Assembly (NCBI GenBank): GCA_009784765.1
Contig: WQXP01000070.1
Location: 1 to 6,430, forward strand
Source of the DNA: Oscillospiraceae bacterium
GTDB lineage: Bacteria > Bacillota > Clostridia > Oscillospirales > Ruminococcaceae
Length of the DNA: 6,430 nucleotides
Direction: 5' to 3'
Shown here: positions 1-5,316 of the stretch, piece after piece
Position numbering within the stretch: the first letter of the stretch is position 1
Layout of the letters: each line of letters begins with the position of its first letter
Made by a program: the position numbers and the translations under genes
The notes under the pieces: model-generated
What the model saw: the letters and a program-made list of their open reading frames with translations, nothing else
Database searches by the model: none
What the model was told of the DNA's origin: nothing

Positions 1-1
1 A

Positions 2-34
2 GAAAAATCCCACATGAATTTCTTCATATGGGAT
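2..34 (-). terminator. Hairpin with T tail, terminator-like on the minus strand
   Basis: Arms at 7-18 and 23-34 pair over 12 positions with one C/A mismatch (13 against 28) and a 4-base loop (19-22). Read on the minus strand the hairpin is followed by TTTTT (plus-strand A run at 3-7), the form of an intrinsic terminator. No minus-strand gene is seen immediately upstream: the Rpn gene ends at 491, with another hairpin in between. It could also serve, on the plus strand, a gene that ends before the window. Confidence 0.5.
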
Positions 35-193
35 AGGGGAATATTTGATTTTTGACGGTTTAGCTGTGGAATTTATTGTTTTAGGGGTTGGAGGTGTAAA
101 ATCATTTCGCCGAAAACACTGTGTTTAAGCCGTTTTATCGTGTTTTCTAAAATACTTCCTTATGCGTGGTAAATCAATGAGGGCGTTACTGTT
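35..193. other. Non-coding stretch with a weak promoter and AAACAC/GTGTTT repeats
   Basis: No convincing gene is seen here. A weak plus-strand promoter may lie at 52-79: TTGACG, then 16 bases, then TATTGT. AAACAC/GTGTTT elements cluster at 114-126 (a 13-base palindrome centred on 120) and at 140-147, where GTGTTTTC is the inverted copy of GAAAACAC at 112-119. These could be operator or hairpin elements for the small reading frame downstream. Nothing in the sequence proves it. Confidence 0.25.
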
Positions 194-373
194 GTGAGTT
201 TGCGTAATGAAATGGCACGGTTAGAGAAGTCAATCACCGAGCTGCACGATTCGCTTGAACGTGTCGGCGACGTTGCAGAGAAAGTCGTGAAAGCGGTTGA
301 GCAGAAAATCGTTGAGCCTGTTGTGCCGAAGATTGCAGAACCGCAATACACTCCGAAACCGCCACGAAGGTGA
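194..373 (+). CDS. Hypothetical small protein, 59 aa, charged helix with a proline-rich tail
   Basis: The frame reads VSLRNEMARLEKSITELHDS and continues as a charged, heptad-like helix to about residue 40. It ends in a Pro/Lys/Arg-rich tail (TPKPPRR) before TGA at 371-373. The suggested start is GTG at 194, with GAGGG at 179-183 ten bases upstream. ATG at 212 is an alternative but lacks a ribosome binding site. The coiled-coil composition and the perfect terminator just downstream favour a real product or the conserved C-terminal end of a decayed gene. The frame stays open upstream only to a TAA at 170-172. A short ATG frame at 162 (MRGKSMRALLL) runs into this region from another frame, which could reflect a frameshift in an originally longer gene. 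I do not recognise the family, and no function is proposed. Confidence 0.4.
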   Translation: MSLRNEMARLEKSITELHDSLERVGDVAEKVVKAVEQKIVEPVVPKIAEPQYTPKPPRR

Positions 374-381
374 GCAACGAT

Positions 382-420
382 ACAGGGACGGGTGATTTTA
401 GCCCGTCCCTGTTGTTTGAT
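382..420 (+). terminator. Intrinsic terminator after the small ORF
   Basis: The arms ACAGGGACGGG (382-392) and CCCGTCCCTGT (402-412) form a perfect 11-bp GC-rich stem with a 9-base loop. The broken T tract TTGTTTG follows on the plus strand, 8 bases after the small ORF's stop codon. On the minus strand there is no T run, but the stem is strong enough that it may also help end the Rpn transcript arriving from the right. Confidence 0.75.
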
Positions 421-490
421 AGGGTTTAGAGTTGATGATGTTATTTTTTCTTTTCAGTTTAGCAGGGCGAGTTTTTTTGTTGGCAAAACG

Positions 491-1348
491 TCAAGGAATG
501 GCTATCCCCATATTTTTTGCAATTTCTTCGAGGCTTTTCCCGCTTTTCAGCAGATTCAAAACGTCGCTTGCCCCTTTGAGGATTCCTTTTTCTTCGCCTT
601 TTTCCATGCCTGCGTAGTAAGAATAGTCTAACTCATCTTGCAAGGTTGCACTTGCTTTTTCGATTGCTTCTGCCACTTGTCTTTCCTCCTCTCCGAGATT
701 TGCGAAATTAACAACTTCGCTTGCCTTCTTGATATAATCGGGGGCGTTGGCACTGATTTCACGCCCCATAAAGAAGTCGCACCAGTGTTTCTGATTTTCG
801 GTTTCAATGTTGACTTTCTTCAACTCGAAACAGCCGATTTTCAGAATATCTTTACCGAACCCCTTGTTTCGCACAGGGTCGTATAACTCAAAGACACGTA
901 ACGCATCGTCATCATCGTAATGCGATTGTTCCAAAATATTCAAAGCATATACAGGTCGTAGACTCTCATAAAGATTTCGCTCGCCGTCATGCTTGATAGT
1001 GATACGAGATTCATCTCCGTAATTTTCGCAGTAACGCTTCATCGGATAATACGCAAGCCGCTCATGAAAGTGGCGAGTTTTACGGATTTGCAATTCCGAA
1101 ACGTAATCGCCGCTCTTGAAAGTTGCCGCTATATCACGCAGAGTATGCCGTAGCTTGTTAATGTCGGTTTCACCGACAAGAGCCTTACAAAGTTCAATAC
1201 TGTATGGGCTGACGATTTTCAAATCTTCGGGAACGATTCCGAGAACGTCAACAATGATACCGCTTAAAATGTCCTTGTGTTCCACACTTGCCATGAGTTT
1301 CTTGAACATGAGGTCGTTGATAGGTGATATTCGTTTTGGCTCTGCCAT
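491..1348 (-). CDS. Rpn family recombination-promoting nuclease / PD-(D/E)XK nuclease family transposase
   Basis: A 285-residue cytoplasmic protein of the Rpn/YhgA-like, PD-(D/E)XK transposase-like family (PF12784 type). The N-terminus has the family signature (SPINDLMFKKL, residues 8-18). The nuclease core is visible as D72 (RDIAATF) followed by ELQ at 85-87, the family's D...ExQ variant of the PD-(D/E)XK site, then an R/Y-rich helix (about 93-107). The C-terminus has the usual Gly/Glu/Lys repeat GMEKGEEKGILKGA (247-260) and the helix-turn-helix-like ending SLEEIAKNMGI (272-282). The frame extends up to an ATG at 1384, but that ATG lies inside the -10 box; ATG 1348 has AAGGAG 11 bases upstream and gives the usual family N-terminus. 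Known members (E. coli RpnA) have DNA endonuclease activity and promote RecA-independent recombination; whether this copy is active is inference. It stands alone beside a broken serine recombinase. The length is roughly normal with no internal stop, so it appears intact. Confidence 0.9.
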   Translation of the reverse strand: MAEPKRISPINDLMFKKLMASVEHKDILSGIIVDVLGIVPEDLKIVSPYSIELCKALVGETDINKLRHTLRDIAATFKSGDYVSELQIRKTRHFHERLAYYPMKRYCENYGDESRITIKHDGERNLYESLRPVYALNILEQSHYDDDDALRVFELYDPVRNKGFGKDILKIGCFELKKVNIETENQKHWCDFFMGREISANAPDYIKKASEVVNFANLGEEERQVAEAIEKASATLQDELDYSYYAGMEKGEEKGILKGASDVLNLLKSGKSLEEIAKNMGIAIP

Positions 1349-1359
1349 GTGTTTATACA

Positions 1360-1365
1360 CTCCTT
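1360..1365 (-). promoter_or_regulatory. Ribosome binding site deciding the Rpn gene start
   Basis: AAGGAG on the minus strand sits 11 bases before ATG 1348. The spacing is somewhat long. It overlaps a GTG (VYKHM...) that would be too close to it to be used, which supports 1348 as the start. Confidence 0.7.
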
Positions 1366-1383
1366 GCTTTGCTATTATCATCA

Positions 1384-1412
1384 ATTATATCATGTTTTTT
1401 CTGAAAAGTCAA
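1384..1412 (-). promoter_or_regulatory. Housekeeping sigma-factor promoter of the Rpn gene
   Basis: On the minus strand, TTGACT (1412-1407) and TATAAT (1389-1384) are separated by exactly 17 bases, matching the consensus at 11 of 12 positions. Transcription should start near 1377, giving a leader of about 29 bases before ATG 1348. Confidence 0.85.
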
Positions 1413-1420
1413 CATGATAT
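1387..1420. repeat. Perfect 10-bp inverted repeat embracing the Rpn promoter
   Basis: ATATCATGTT (1387-1396) and AACATGATAT (1411-1420) are exact inverted copies separated by 14 bases. One arm overlaps the -10 box and the other overlaps the edge of the -35 box. No T run follows on either strand, so it does not look like a terminator. An operator for a dimeric repressor, or an end structure left by a mobile element, would fit. Which of these it is cannot be told from sequence. Confidence 0.65.
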
Positions 1421-1424
1421 TATT

Positions 1425-1454
1425 AAAAAAGAGGGCGATTTTTTCTCCGCTCTC
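1425..1454 (-). terminator. Minus-strand terminator-like hairpin upstream of the Rpn promoter
   Basis: The arms at 1431-1437 and 1448-1454 (GAGGGCG / CGCTCTC) pair over 7 positions with a 10-base loop. On the minus strand there is one A/C mismatch, and the hairpin is followed by TTTTTTAATAAT (plus-strand 1430 to 1419). It would stop antisense transcription from the recombinase remnant before it enters the Rpn gene. The stem is short, so the call is tentative. Confidence 0.4.
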
Positions 1455-1542
1455 AAAAAATATTTAGAAAGGATTTACAGCTACATGAAATGTCACAAAT
1501 ACAGTCGTTGGGGCGGGAAAATCGGAAAGGAGAATCTATATT

Positions 1543-1755
1543 ATGAGGACACTCGGTTATTCAAGGGTGAGTACGGACACCCAATGCTTAGACCGTCAGC
1601 TTATTGCCTTGACGGAGCAAGGAATTGCTCCCGAAAACATCTACGACGCGGATTTCCGCTTTAGAAACAGCGCAAGTGTGTGCCGAAAAGGCGTTAATAA
1701 CCTTGGAAAATACTCACGACTATCCGAACCGCAACGAAATCATGAGGCTTACTAA
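1543..1755 (+). pseudogene. Serine recombinase (resolvase/invertase) N-terminal remnant
   Basis: The first ~35 codons are clearly the start of a resolvase-type serine recombinase catalytic domain: LGYSRVSTDTQCLDRQ, with R8 and the nucleophile S10 in the same positions as in Tn3-family resolvases, then a helix ending at NIYD. GGAG at 1529-1532 lies ten bases before ATG 1543, so translation may still begin. After about position 1655 the similarity is lost and the frame runs on as a meaningless sequence to TAG/TAA-type termination at 1755. A whole recombinase has about 180-200 residues (small type); the rest of the catalytic domain, the long helix and the DNA-binding helix-turn-helix are missing. 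An internal deletion that fused the start to another reading frame explains the structure best. The product cannot be a functional recombinase. Confidence 0.8.
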
Positions 1756-1849
1756 AGCGGAAATGGAAGCTCGTAAAAATCAAATTGACGCTTTGAAAAG
1801 AGGAATGGCACACGTCGATAGTTTTATCCGCACTTTTGACAGCAACTAA
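1653..1849 (+). pseudogene. C-terminal coding fragment fused out of frame to the recombinase remnant
   Basis: In the frame one base ahead of the recombinase remnant, a protein-like sequence runs to TAA at 1847-1849: ISALETAQVCAEKALITLEN, then a Lys/Glu/Arg-rich helical segment (LTKAEMEARKNQIDALKRGM) and the ending FIRTFDSN. The frame is open from a TTG at 1625, but no properly spaced ribosome binding site supports that start. An internal ATG at 1742 would give 35 residues, also without a ribosome binding site. The coherent helical composition and the strong terminator 9 bases after the stop suggest that this is the true 3' end of a gene whose 5' part is lost, possibly a neighbour or the tail of the recombinase element. 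The family is not recognised. Limits at the left end are approximate. Confidence 0.45.
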
Positions 1850-1858
1850 TTACAAGTT

Positions 1859-1894
1859 TTCTGCCCTGTAACAAATACGGGGCAGAATTTTTTT
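1859..1894 (+). terminator. Strong intrinsic terminator after the recombinase remnant
   Basis: The arms TTCTGCCCTGT (1859-1869) and ACGGGGCAGAA (1877-1887) pair over 11 positions with one G-T wobble and a 7-base loop. Seven T follow at 1888-1894. It separates the remnant from the chemoreceptor promoter, which begins 20 bases later. Confidence 0.93.
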
Positions 1895-1914
1895 CGACAT
1901 TATTGCGAATTAGC

Positions 1915-1943
1915 TTGACAAACCCGAAAAAGTATGTTATACT
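1915..1943 (+). promoter_or_regulatory. Consensus promoter of the chemoreceptor gene
   Basis: TTGACA (1915-1920), a 17-base spacer, then TATACT (1938-1943): a near-perfect housekeeping-type promoter. The expected start of transcription is near 1950, giving a leader of about 42 bases. The motility-sigma type promoter often found before chemoreceptors is not evident. Confidence 0.88.
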
Positions 1944-1950
1944 GGTCTAG

Positions 1951-1963
1951 AGCATAGTATGCT
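1951..1963. promoter_or_regulatory. Palindrome at the transcription start, possible operator
   Basis: AGCATA-G-TATGCT is a perfect 6-bp inverted repeat around a single central base, placed at about +2 to +14 of the predicted transcript. A repressor bound here would block transcription. It is too short to be a convincing terminator. Confidence 0.4.
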
Positions 1964-1991
1964 TAACTCTGACTACTTAGGAGAAAAAGAA

Positions 1992-3725
1992 ATGAGCCTT
2001 AAAAAACTCAGTATTGCGGTAAAGTTCGCAATTCCCATGTTGCTGGTGCTGATAATCGCGCTTTTCGTGTTGTTAGTCAACCTGATTAGCACTACATCGC
2101 AGATGCGCGAGGAATGCGCCGAGCTAATATCCCACGCTAATGAGCTTATGTACAATAACAATCGTGTCGTACAGCTCACGAACAAGTTCTGTGTAGACTT
2201 CGACGAAAATATTCTGCGCGAGTATGAATCCCTTGTAAGCTCTAAAGACACCTTTGAGAACAAAGTTGTGAGTATGAGGCAAATCGGAATGAGTGCGCGG
2301 GAACTCAGCGCGTTAGATTCGATTGAAGCACAGTTGGGGCGATTAGCGACACTCGGAGACAGCGCGATTGCTGCCTATAAAGCCGGCAACTACGAAGCTG
2401 CAAGGGCTATTATCGCAGGCAGCGATTATGAAGCGGCAGACTTAGCCGTTTCAGCACAGACCCGTGCATTGATAGTCGAGATTTCTAACAGAGCAGACGC
2501 AGATGTCAACCGAACAGTCAATCAAGGGATTATATCCCTTGTGATTGTCGTTTCGATTGTGTTCATCGTCCTTGTTCTGCTGATTCCCATGATGAACTGG
2601 GTGTTTAACAAGCTGTTCTGGTATGACTGTATTCTCGACGCTGTTCCCTTCCCGCTGAACGTAATCGACATGAACAAGAAAACGACCCTCATAAACAAAG
2701 CGACGGAAACTGCACTCGGCGTTTCGAGAGTAAATTCAATCGGGCGGCAATGCAGTGATGTTTGGAAAGCGGGAATCTGTAACACGCAAAACTGCGGCGC
2801 AAACTGCTTAGACAGGGGCAAAACCTTTACCGAGTTCAGCCAAGGCGGCATGGACTTCAAGGTTGACACCAGCTACATCACTAACATTAAGGGCAAAAAA
2901 ATCGGGTATATTGAGATTGTTCAAGACATGACCTCTATGCTTAAGCGTCAACGGGAGGAAGCAGAGTTAGTCGCGAATATTCATGACGTGAGTAACTCTT
3001 TCGTAACGGCTACTCGTGAGATTGTAGAAGACTCAGGGGCGATTGCCCACGGCTCTACAGAGCAATCTGCGGCGATTGAAGAGCTGTCTGCGTCAATTAA
3101 CGAAATTGCGAGCAAAACCGGCGAAAACGCGGCTATGGCAGAAAAAGCGGCTGTTTTGTCGAGCGAAATCAAGAGCAAAGCCGAAAAAGGCAGCACTCAA
3201 ATGGACGACTTGATGGCGGCAGTCAAAGACATTACCGACGCTTCCGGGCAAATCGAGAAAGTCATTAAAGTCATCGACGACATAGCATTCCAGACTAACA
3301 TTCTTGCGCTTAATGCCGCAGTAGAGGCGGCGCGGGCAGGGGCGGCGGGTAAAGGCTTCGCAGTCGTCGCGGAAGAAGTCCGAAACTTGGCTTCGAAATC
3401 GGCGGAAGCGGCTAAGAATACCGGCGGTTTAATCGAGAACTCGATTCAAAAAGCCAACATGGGGCTTACTCTTGCGACGGGAACTGCGTCTTCTCTGCGG
3501 GAAATCGTTGACGGAATTAACGAGAACGCGGCTCTGATTACCAAAATCGCGAGCCTGTCCGATGAGCAAACCTGCTCTATCAGGCAGATTGACGCAGGTG
3601 CAAACCAAATCGCTGATGTAATTTTAGCGAATACAGAAAAAGCAGAAACAAGCGCGACTGCCAGCTTAGAAATGAGCGACAAAGCAACGGAATTAGCGCG
3701 ATTGCTTTCAGACTTCAAACGGTAA
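1992..3725 (+). CDS. Methyl-accepting chemotaxis protein with PAS domain
   Basis: A 577-residue membrane chemoreceptor that passes ligand or redox signals to CheA/CheW. Domains in order: first membrane helix (about 13-34); an all-helical extracytoplasmic sensor (about 35-178) of the four-helix-bundle kind; second membrane helix (about 179-202); a cytoplasmic PAS domain (about 212-315); and the MCP signalling coiled coil (about 340-577). The signalling tip is complete, with [20 protein letters not shown] at 431-450 followed by [15 protein letters not shown]. Likely methylation helices are rich in E/Q/S/A (e.g. TEQSAAIEE at 356-364). No HAMP domain stands between helix 2 and the PAS domain, and there is no C-terminal CheR-tethering pentapeptide. 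The PAS domain holds C254, C263, C268 and C272. ATG 1992 is chosen because AGGAG (1979-1983) lies 8 bases upstream; an in-frame ATG at 1959 lies within the palindrome only ~9 bases from the transcription start. It stands alone behind its own promoter and overlaps the convergent radical SAM gene by 11 bp. Confidence 0.95.
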   Translation: MSLKKLSIAVKFAIPMLLVLIIALFVLLVNLISTTSQMREECAELISHANELMYNNNRVVQLTNKFCVDFDENILREYESLVSSKDTFENKVVSMRQIGMSARELSALDSIEAQLGRLATLGDSAIAAYKAGNYEAARAIIAGSDYEAADLAVSAQTRALIVEISNRADADVNRTVNQGIISLVIVVSIVFIVLVLLIPMMNWVFNKLFWYDCILDAVPFPLNVIDMNKKTTLINKATETALGVSRVNSIGRQCSDVWKAGICNTQNCGANCLDRGKTFTEFSQGGMDFKVDTSYITNIKGKKIGYIEIVQDMTSMLKRQREEAELVANIHDVSNSFVTATREIVEDSGAIAHGSTEQSAAIEELSASINEIASKTGENAAMAEKAAVLSSEIKSKAEKGSTQMDDLMAAVKDITDASGQIEKVIKVIDDIAFQTNILALNAAVEAARAGAAGKGFAVVAEEVRNLASKSAEAAKNTGGLIENSIQKANMGLTLATGTASSLREIVDGINENAALITKIASLSDEQTCSIRQIDAGANQIADVILANTEKAETSATASLEMSDKATELARLLSDFKR

Positions 3726-5268
3726 TTTCACAAACGCTATACAAACCTGTAACAGGGTCGCGGGTGCGGGCGTCGGCGAAAACCGCCCTTGCACCTGCTC
3801 CTGCTGACAGCGGCGGTAAAAGCGCAACCTCACTGCGGTGGATTTTGCGTCCGAGCTGTGCTTGCGCCGTTTCACGAGCCGAAATATACGTTTCTTTACA
3901 ACATTCGCGGCTGCTGAGCCGCATGAAAGCAGGCATATTCATGCCCTTTTGTGCGGCTAAGCAGTCGCAAATCATATGTGTTAAAAGGGTGTTGCTGTTT
4001 ATATTCGGCAATGCTTTGCAGAACTCGTACAAGCTTTCGGGAGTTTCGCCAATGCCGCGAAACAGTTCGAACGCCGTTATTTTCGATGTGCTGTGTACGT
4101 ATTCGAGGGCAGCCAAAAAACGCCCTTTGTTATAAGTTCGCTCAAGCGCGTGTTCAACACAGCGAATGGCTGCCAAATCCGCTTCACTGAGCCAAGGGCT
4201 GCTGATAATCTCATAGGGCGGGTCGGAACTGTGCTTGATTTGCGGAAAAAGCCCCCGCATTCGGCTTCCGTGCAGAACTTTCAGGAAACCGAGCTGCAGA
4301 TGATGCGCCCCGAGTGCGAATGCGCGGTTGAAGCTGTTTTCAAATTCGGCGAGTGTTTCGTGGGGAAGCCCCGCAATTAAGTCAACATGGATATGAATGT
4401 TCCCACAGCGCAGAAGCTCAGCGATATTTGCGGTTGCGGCGGCTAAGTCCGTCTTGCGTGAACTTGCTTTGAGTGCGGCGGCGCAGAAGCTCTGAAGCCC
4501 TATTTCGAACTGGATTCGCCCGGGCGGCGCAGTCGCTAATAGTGCTAATGTGCGTGTGTCGAACAAATCAGCCGCGACTTCAAAGTGAAAGGTCTTGCCG
4601 TTATTATGTCCGGGGTCGAGCCCGATTACGTACTCGAACAGCTCATAAGCGCGAGTGGCGTTGCAGTTAAATGTGCGGTCAACGAACTTGATTGTTCGAA
4701 CTTGCGCCTTTGCTAATTTCGCGATTCGTGCTTTCGCTGTGTCGAGGGGGAGGAACTGCACGGCACTCACGGAATCGGCTGCGCCTGCCGAATCGGCTGC
4801 GCCTGCTCCGCCGGATAGGCAAAAAGCACAGGAAAACGGGCACCCCCGCGACGTTTCAATGTACGCGAGTTTGCCTTCAAGAGCTGTTATGCAATCGTCG
4901 GAGTAGGGGTCAACGAAAACATCGGGCAATTCCCCCGTGAACACGGACGCTGCGCCGAGTTCAAGCCAATGCTGCGCGTTATGCGCCGCTTCCGGTCCCC
5001 CGAGTATAATCTGCACTTGCGGCAAAGCCTCACGAATCAGCTCCATGACTCGCGGAAGTTTCGCGGCGTTCCAGATATAAACCGAAATCATGAGCCTGTC
5101 GGGAGAGTGTGCAATCACCCGGGCGGCTATGCTTTCGTCCGATTGATTGATGTTAGCTTCGATGACCGCTGTATGCTCATAAGTCGCCGCTAATACCCAC
5201 GCCGCAAGGGAAGAGTGTACGTACTTCGCGTTGACGGCAAGGATTACAAGGTTTGTTGATTTATTCAT
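3715..5268 (-). CDS. B12-binding-domain-type radical SAM protein, DUF4080 family
   Basis: A 517-residue cytoplasmic iron-sulfur enzyme of the B12-binding-domain/radical SAM group. Residues 1-125 form the Rossmann-like B12-binding-type domain with ILGGPEA at 88-94. The usual DxHxxG cobalamin-ligand motif is not visible, and the N-terminal [10 protein letters not shown] is typical of DUF4080 proteins. The radical SAM core (about 135-345) has C143-x3-C147-x2-C150 for the 4Fe-4S cluster and SAM, followed by FVDRTFN (195-201), FEIGLQS (254-260) and [12 protein letters not shown] (294-305). The C-terminal ~350-510 matches the DUF4080 extension. The substrate of this family is not known to me. An Ala/Gly/Ser/Asp-rich insertion (about 153-168) directly after the cluster motif comes from an 18-bp tandem duplication. 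ATG 5268 gives the family's normal N-terminus but has no ribosome binding site; the promoter geometry suggests a leaderless message. Its 3' end overlaps the chemoreceptor gene, with which it is convergent. Confidence 0.9.
   Translation of the reverse strand: MNKSTNLVILAVNAKYVHSSLAAWVLAATYEHTAVIEANINQSDESIAARVIAHSPDRLMISVYIWNAAKLPRVMELIREALPQVQIILGGPEAAHNAQHWLELGAASVFTGELPDVFVDPYSDDCITALEGKLAYIETSRGCPFSCAFCLSGGAGAADSAGAADSVSAVQFLPLDTAKARIAKLAKAQVRTIKFVDRTFNCNATRAYELFEYVIGLDPGHNNGKTFHFEVAADLFDTRTLALLATAPPGRIQFEIGLQSFCAAALKASSRKTDLAAATANIAELLRCGNIHIHVDLIAGLPHETLAEFENSFNRAFALGAHHLQLGFLKVLHGSRMRGLFPQIKHSSDPPYEIISSPWLSEADLAAIRCVEHALERTYNKGRFLAALEYVHSTSKITAFELFRGIGETPESLYEFCKALPNINSNTLLTHMICDCLAAQKGMNMPAFMRLSSRECCKETYISARETAQAQLGRKIHRSEVALLPPLSAGAGARAVFADARTRDPVTGLYSVCEITV
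4772..4807. repeat. Two tandem copies of an 18-bp unit inside the radical SAM gene
   Basis: GAATCGGCTGCGCCTGCC (4772-4789) is followed directly by the same unit with one change in its last base (4790-4807). On the coding (minus) strand the unit encodes AGAADS twice, just after the C-x3-C-x2-C motif. In-frame 18-bp units can expand or contract by slippage without breaking the gene. Confidence 0.9.
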
Positions 5269-5274
5269 GTGAAC

Positions 5275-5303
5275 ATTTTACCACAAAATCACACATTTGT
5301 CAA
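5275..5303 (-). promoter_or_regulatory. Promoter of the radical SAM gene, probably making a leaderless mRNA
   Basis: On the minus strand, TTGACA (5303-5298) and TAAAAT (5280-5275) are spaced by exactly 17 bases. Seven bases beyond the -10 box is position 5268, the A of the gene's ATG. The lack of any ribosome binding site before this ATG agrees with a leaderless transcript. The -35 box shares bases 5302-5303 with the divergent gene's ribosome binding site. Confidence 0.8.
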
Positions 5304-5309
5304 GGAGGG
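5302..5309 (+). promoter_or_regulatory. Strong ribosome binding site of the GH4 gene
   Basis: AAGGAGGG lies 7 bases before ATG 5317, an almost perfect anti-16S match that fixes the start. No good plus-strand promoter is visible in the 5200-5300 stretch; only weak candidates (such as TTGATT-17-TACCAC near 5254-5282) exist. Confidence 0.9.
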
Positions 5310-5316
5310 AAAAATC

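Noticed and set aside
160..351. Minus-strand 63-residue frame
   Set aside because: Its Ser/Thr/Phe-rich sequence looks like the antisense of the charged plus-strand frame 194-373, and it needs a GTG start without a ribosome binding site.
1349..1384. An upstream in-frame ATG at 1384 giving a 297-residue Rpn protein
   Set aside because: The ATG lies inside the -10 box, upstream of the predicted transcript start; ATG 1348 has AAGGAG and the family's normal N-terminus.
1116..1664. Long plus-strand frame of 182 codons
   Set aside because: Its first half is antisense to the Rpn gene and its second half is a shadow of the recombinase remnant; there is no family-like sequence.
1543..1849. Programmed +1 frameshift joining the recombinase start to the downstream frame
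   Set aside because: The two parts together would be about 100 residues and still lack most of a recombinase; a deletion explains it better, and no convincing slippery stimulator is seen.
1959..1991. An upstream ATG at 1959 adding 11 residues to the chemoreceptor
   Set aside because: It lies in the palindrome about 9 bases from the transcription start with no ribosome binding site; ATG 1992 has AGGAG at 8-base spacing.
3764..4906. Several plus-strand frames inside the radical SAM gene
   Set aside because: They have low-complexity Arg/Ser/Cys-rich compositions typical of the antisense of a GC-rich gene, lack ribosome binding sites and show no recognisable domains.
5269..5294. TGTGA...TCACA inverted repeat resembling a CRP site
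   Set aside because: The spacer is 16 bases instead of 6, and the inner bases are not symmetric; likely chance in an A/T-rich intergenic region.
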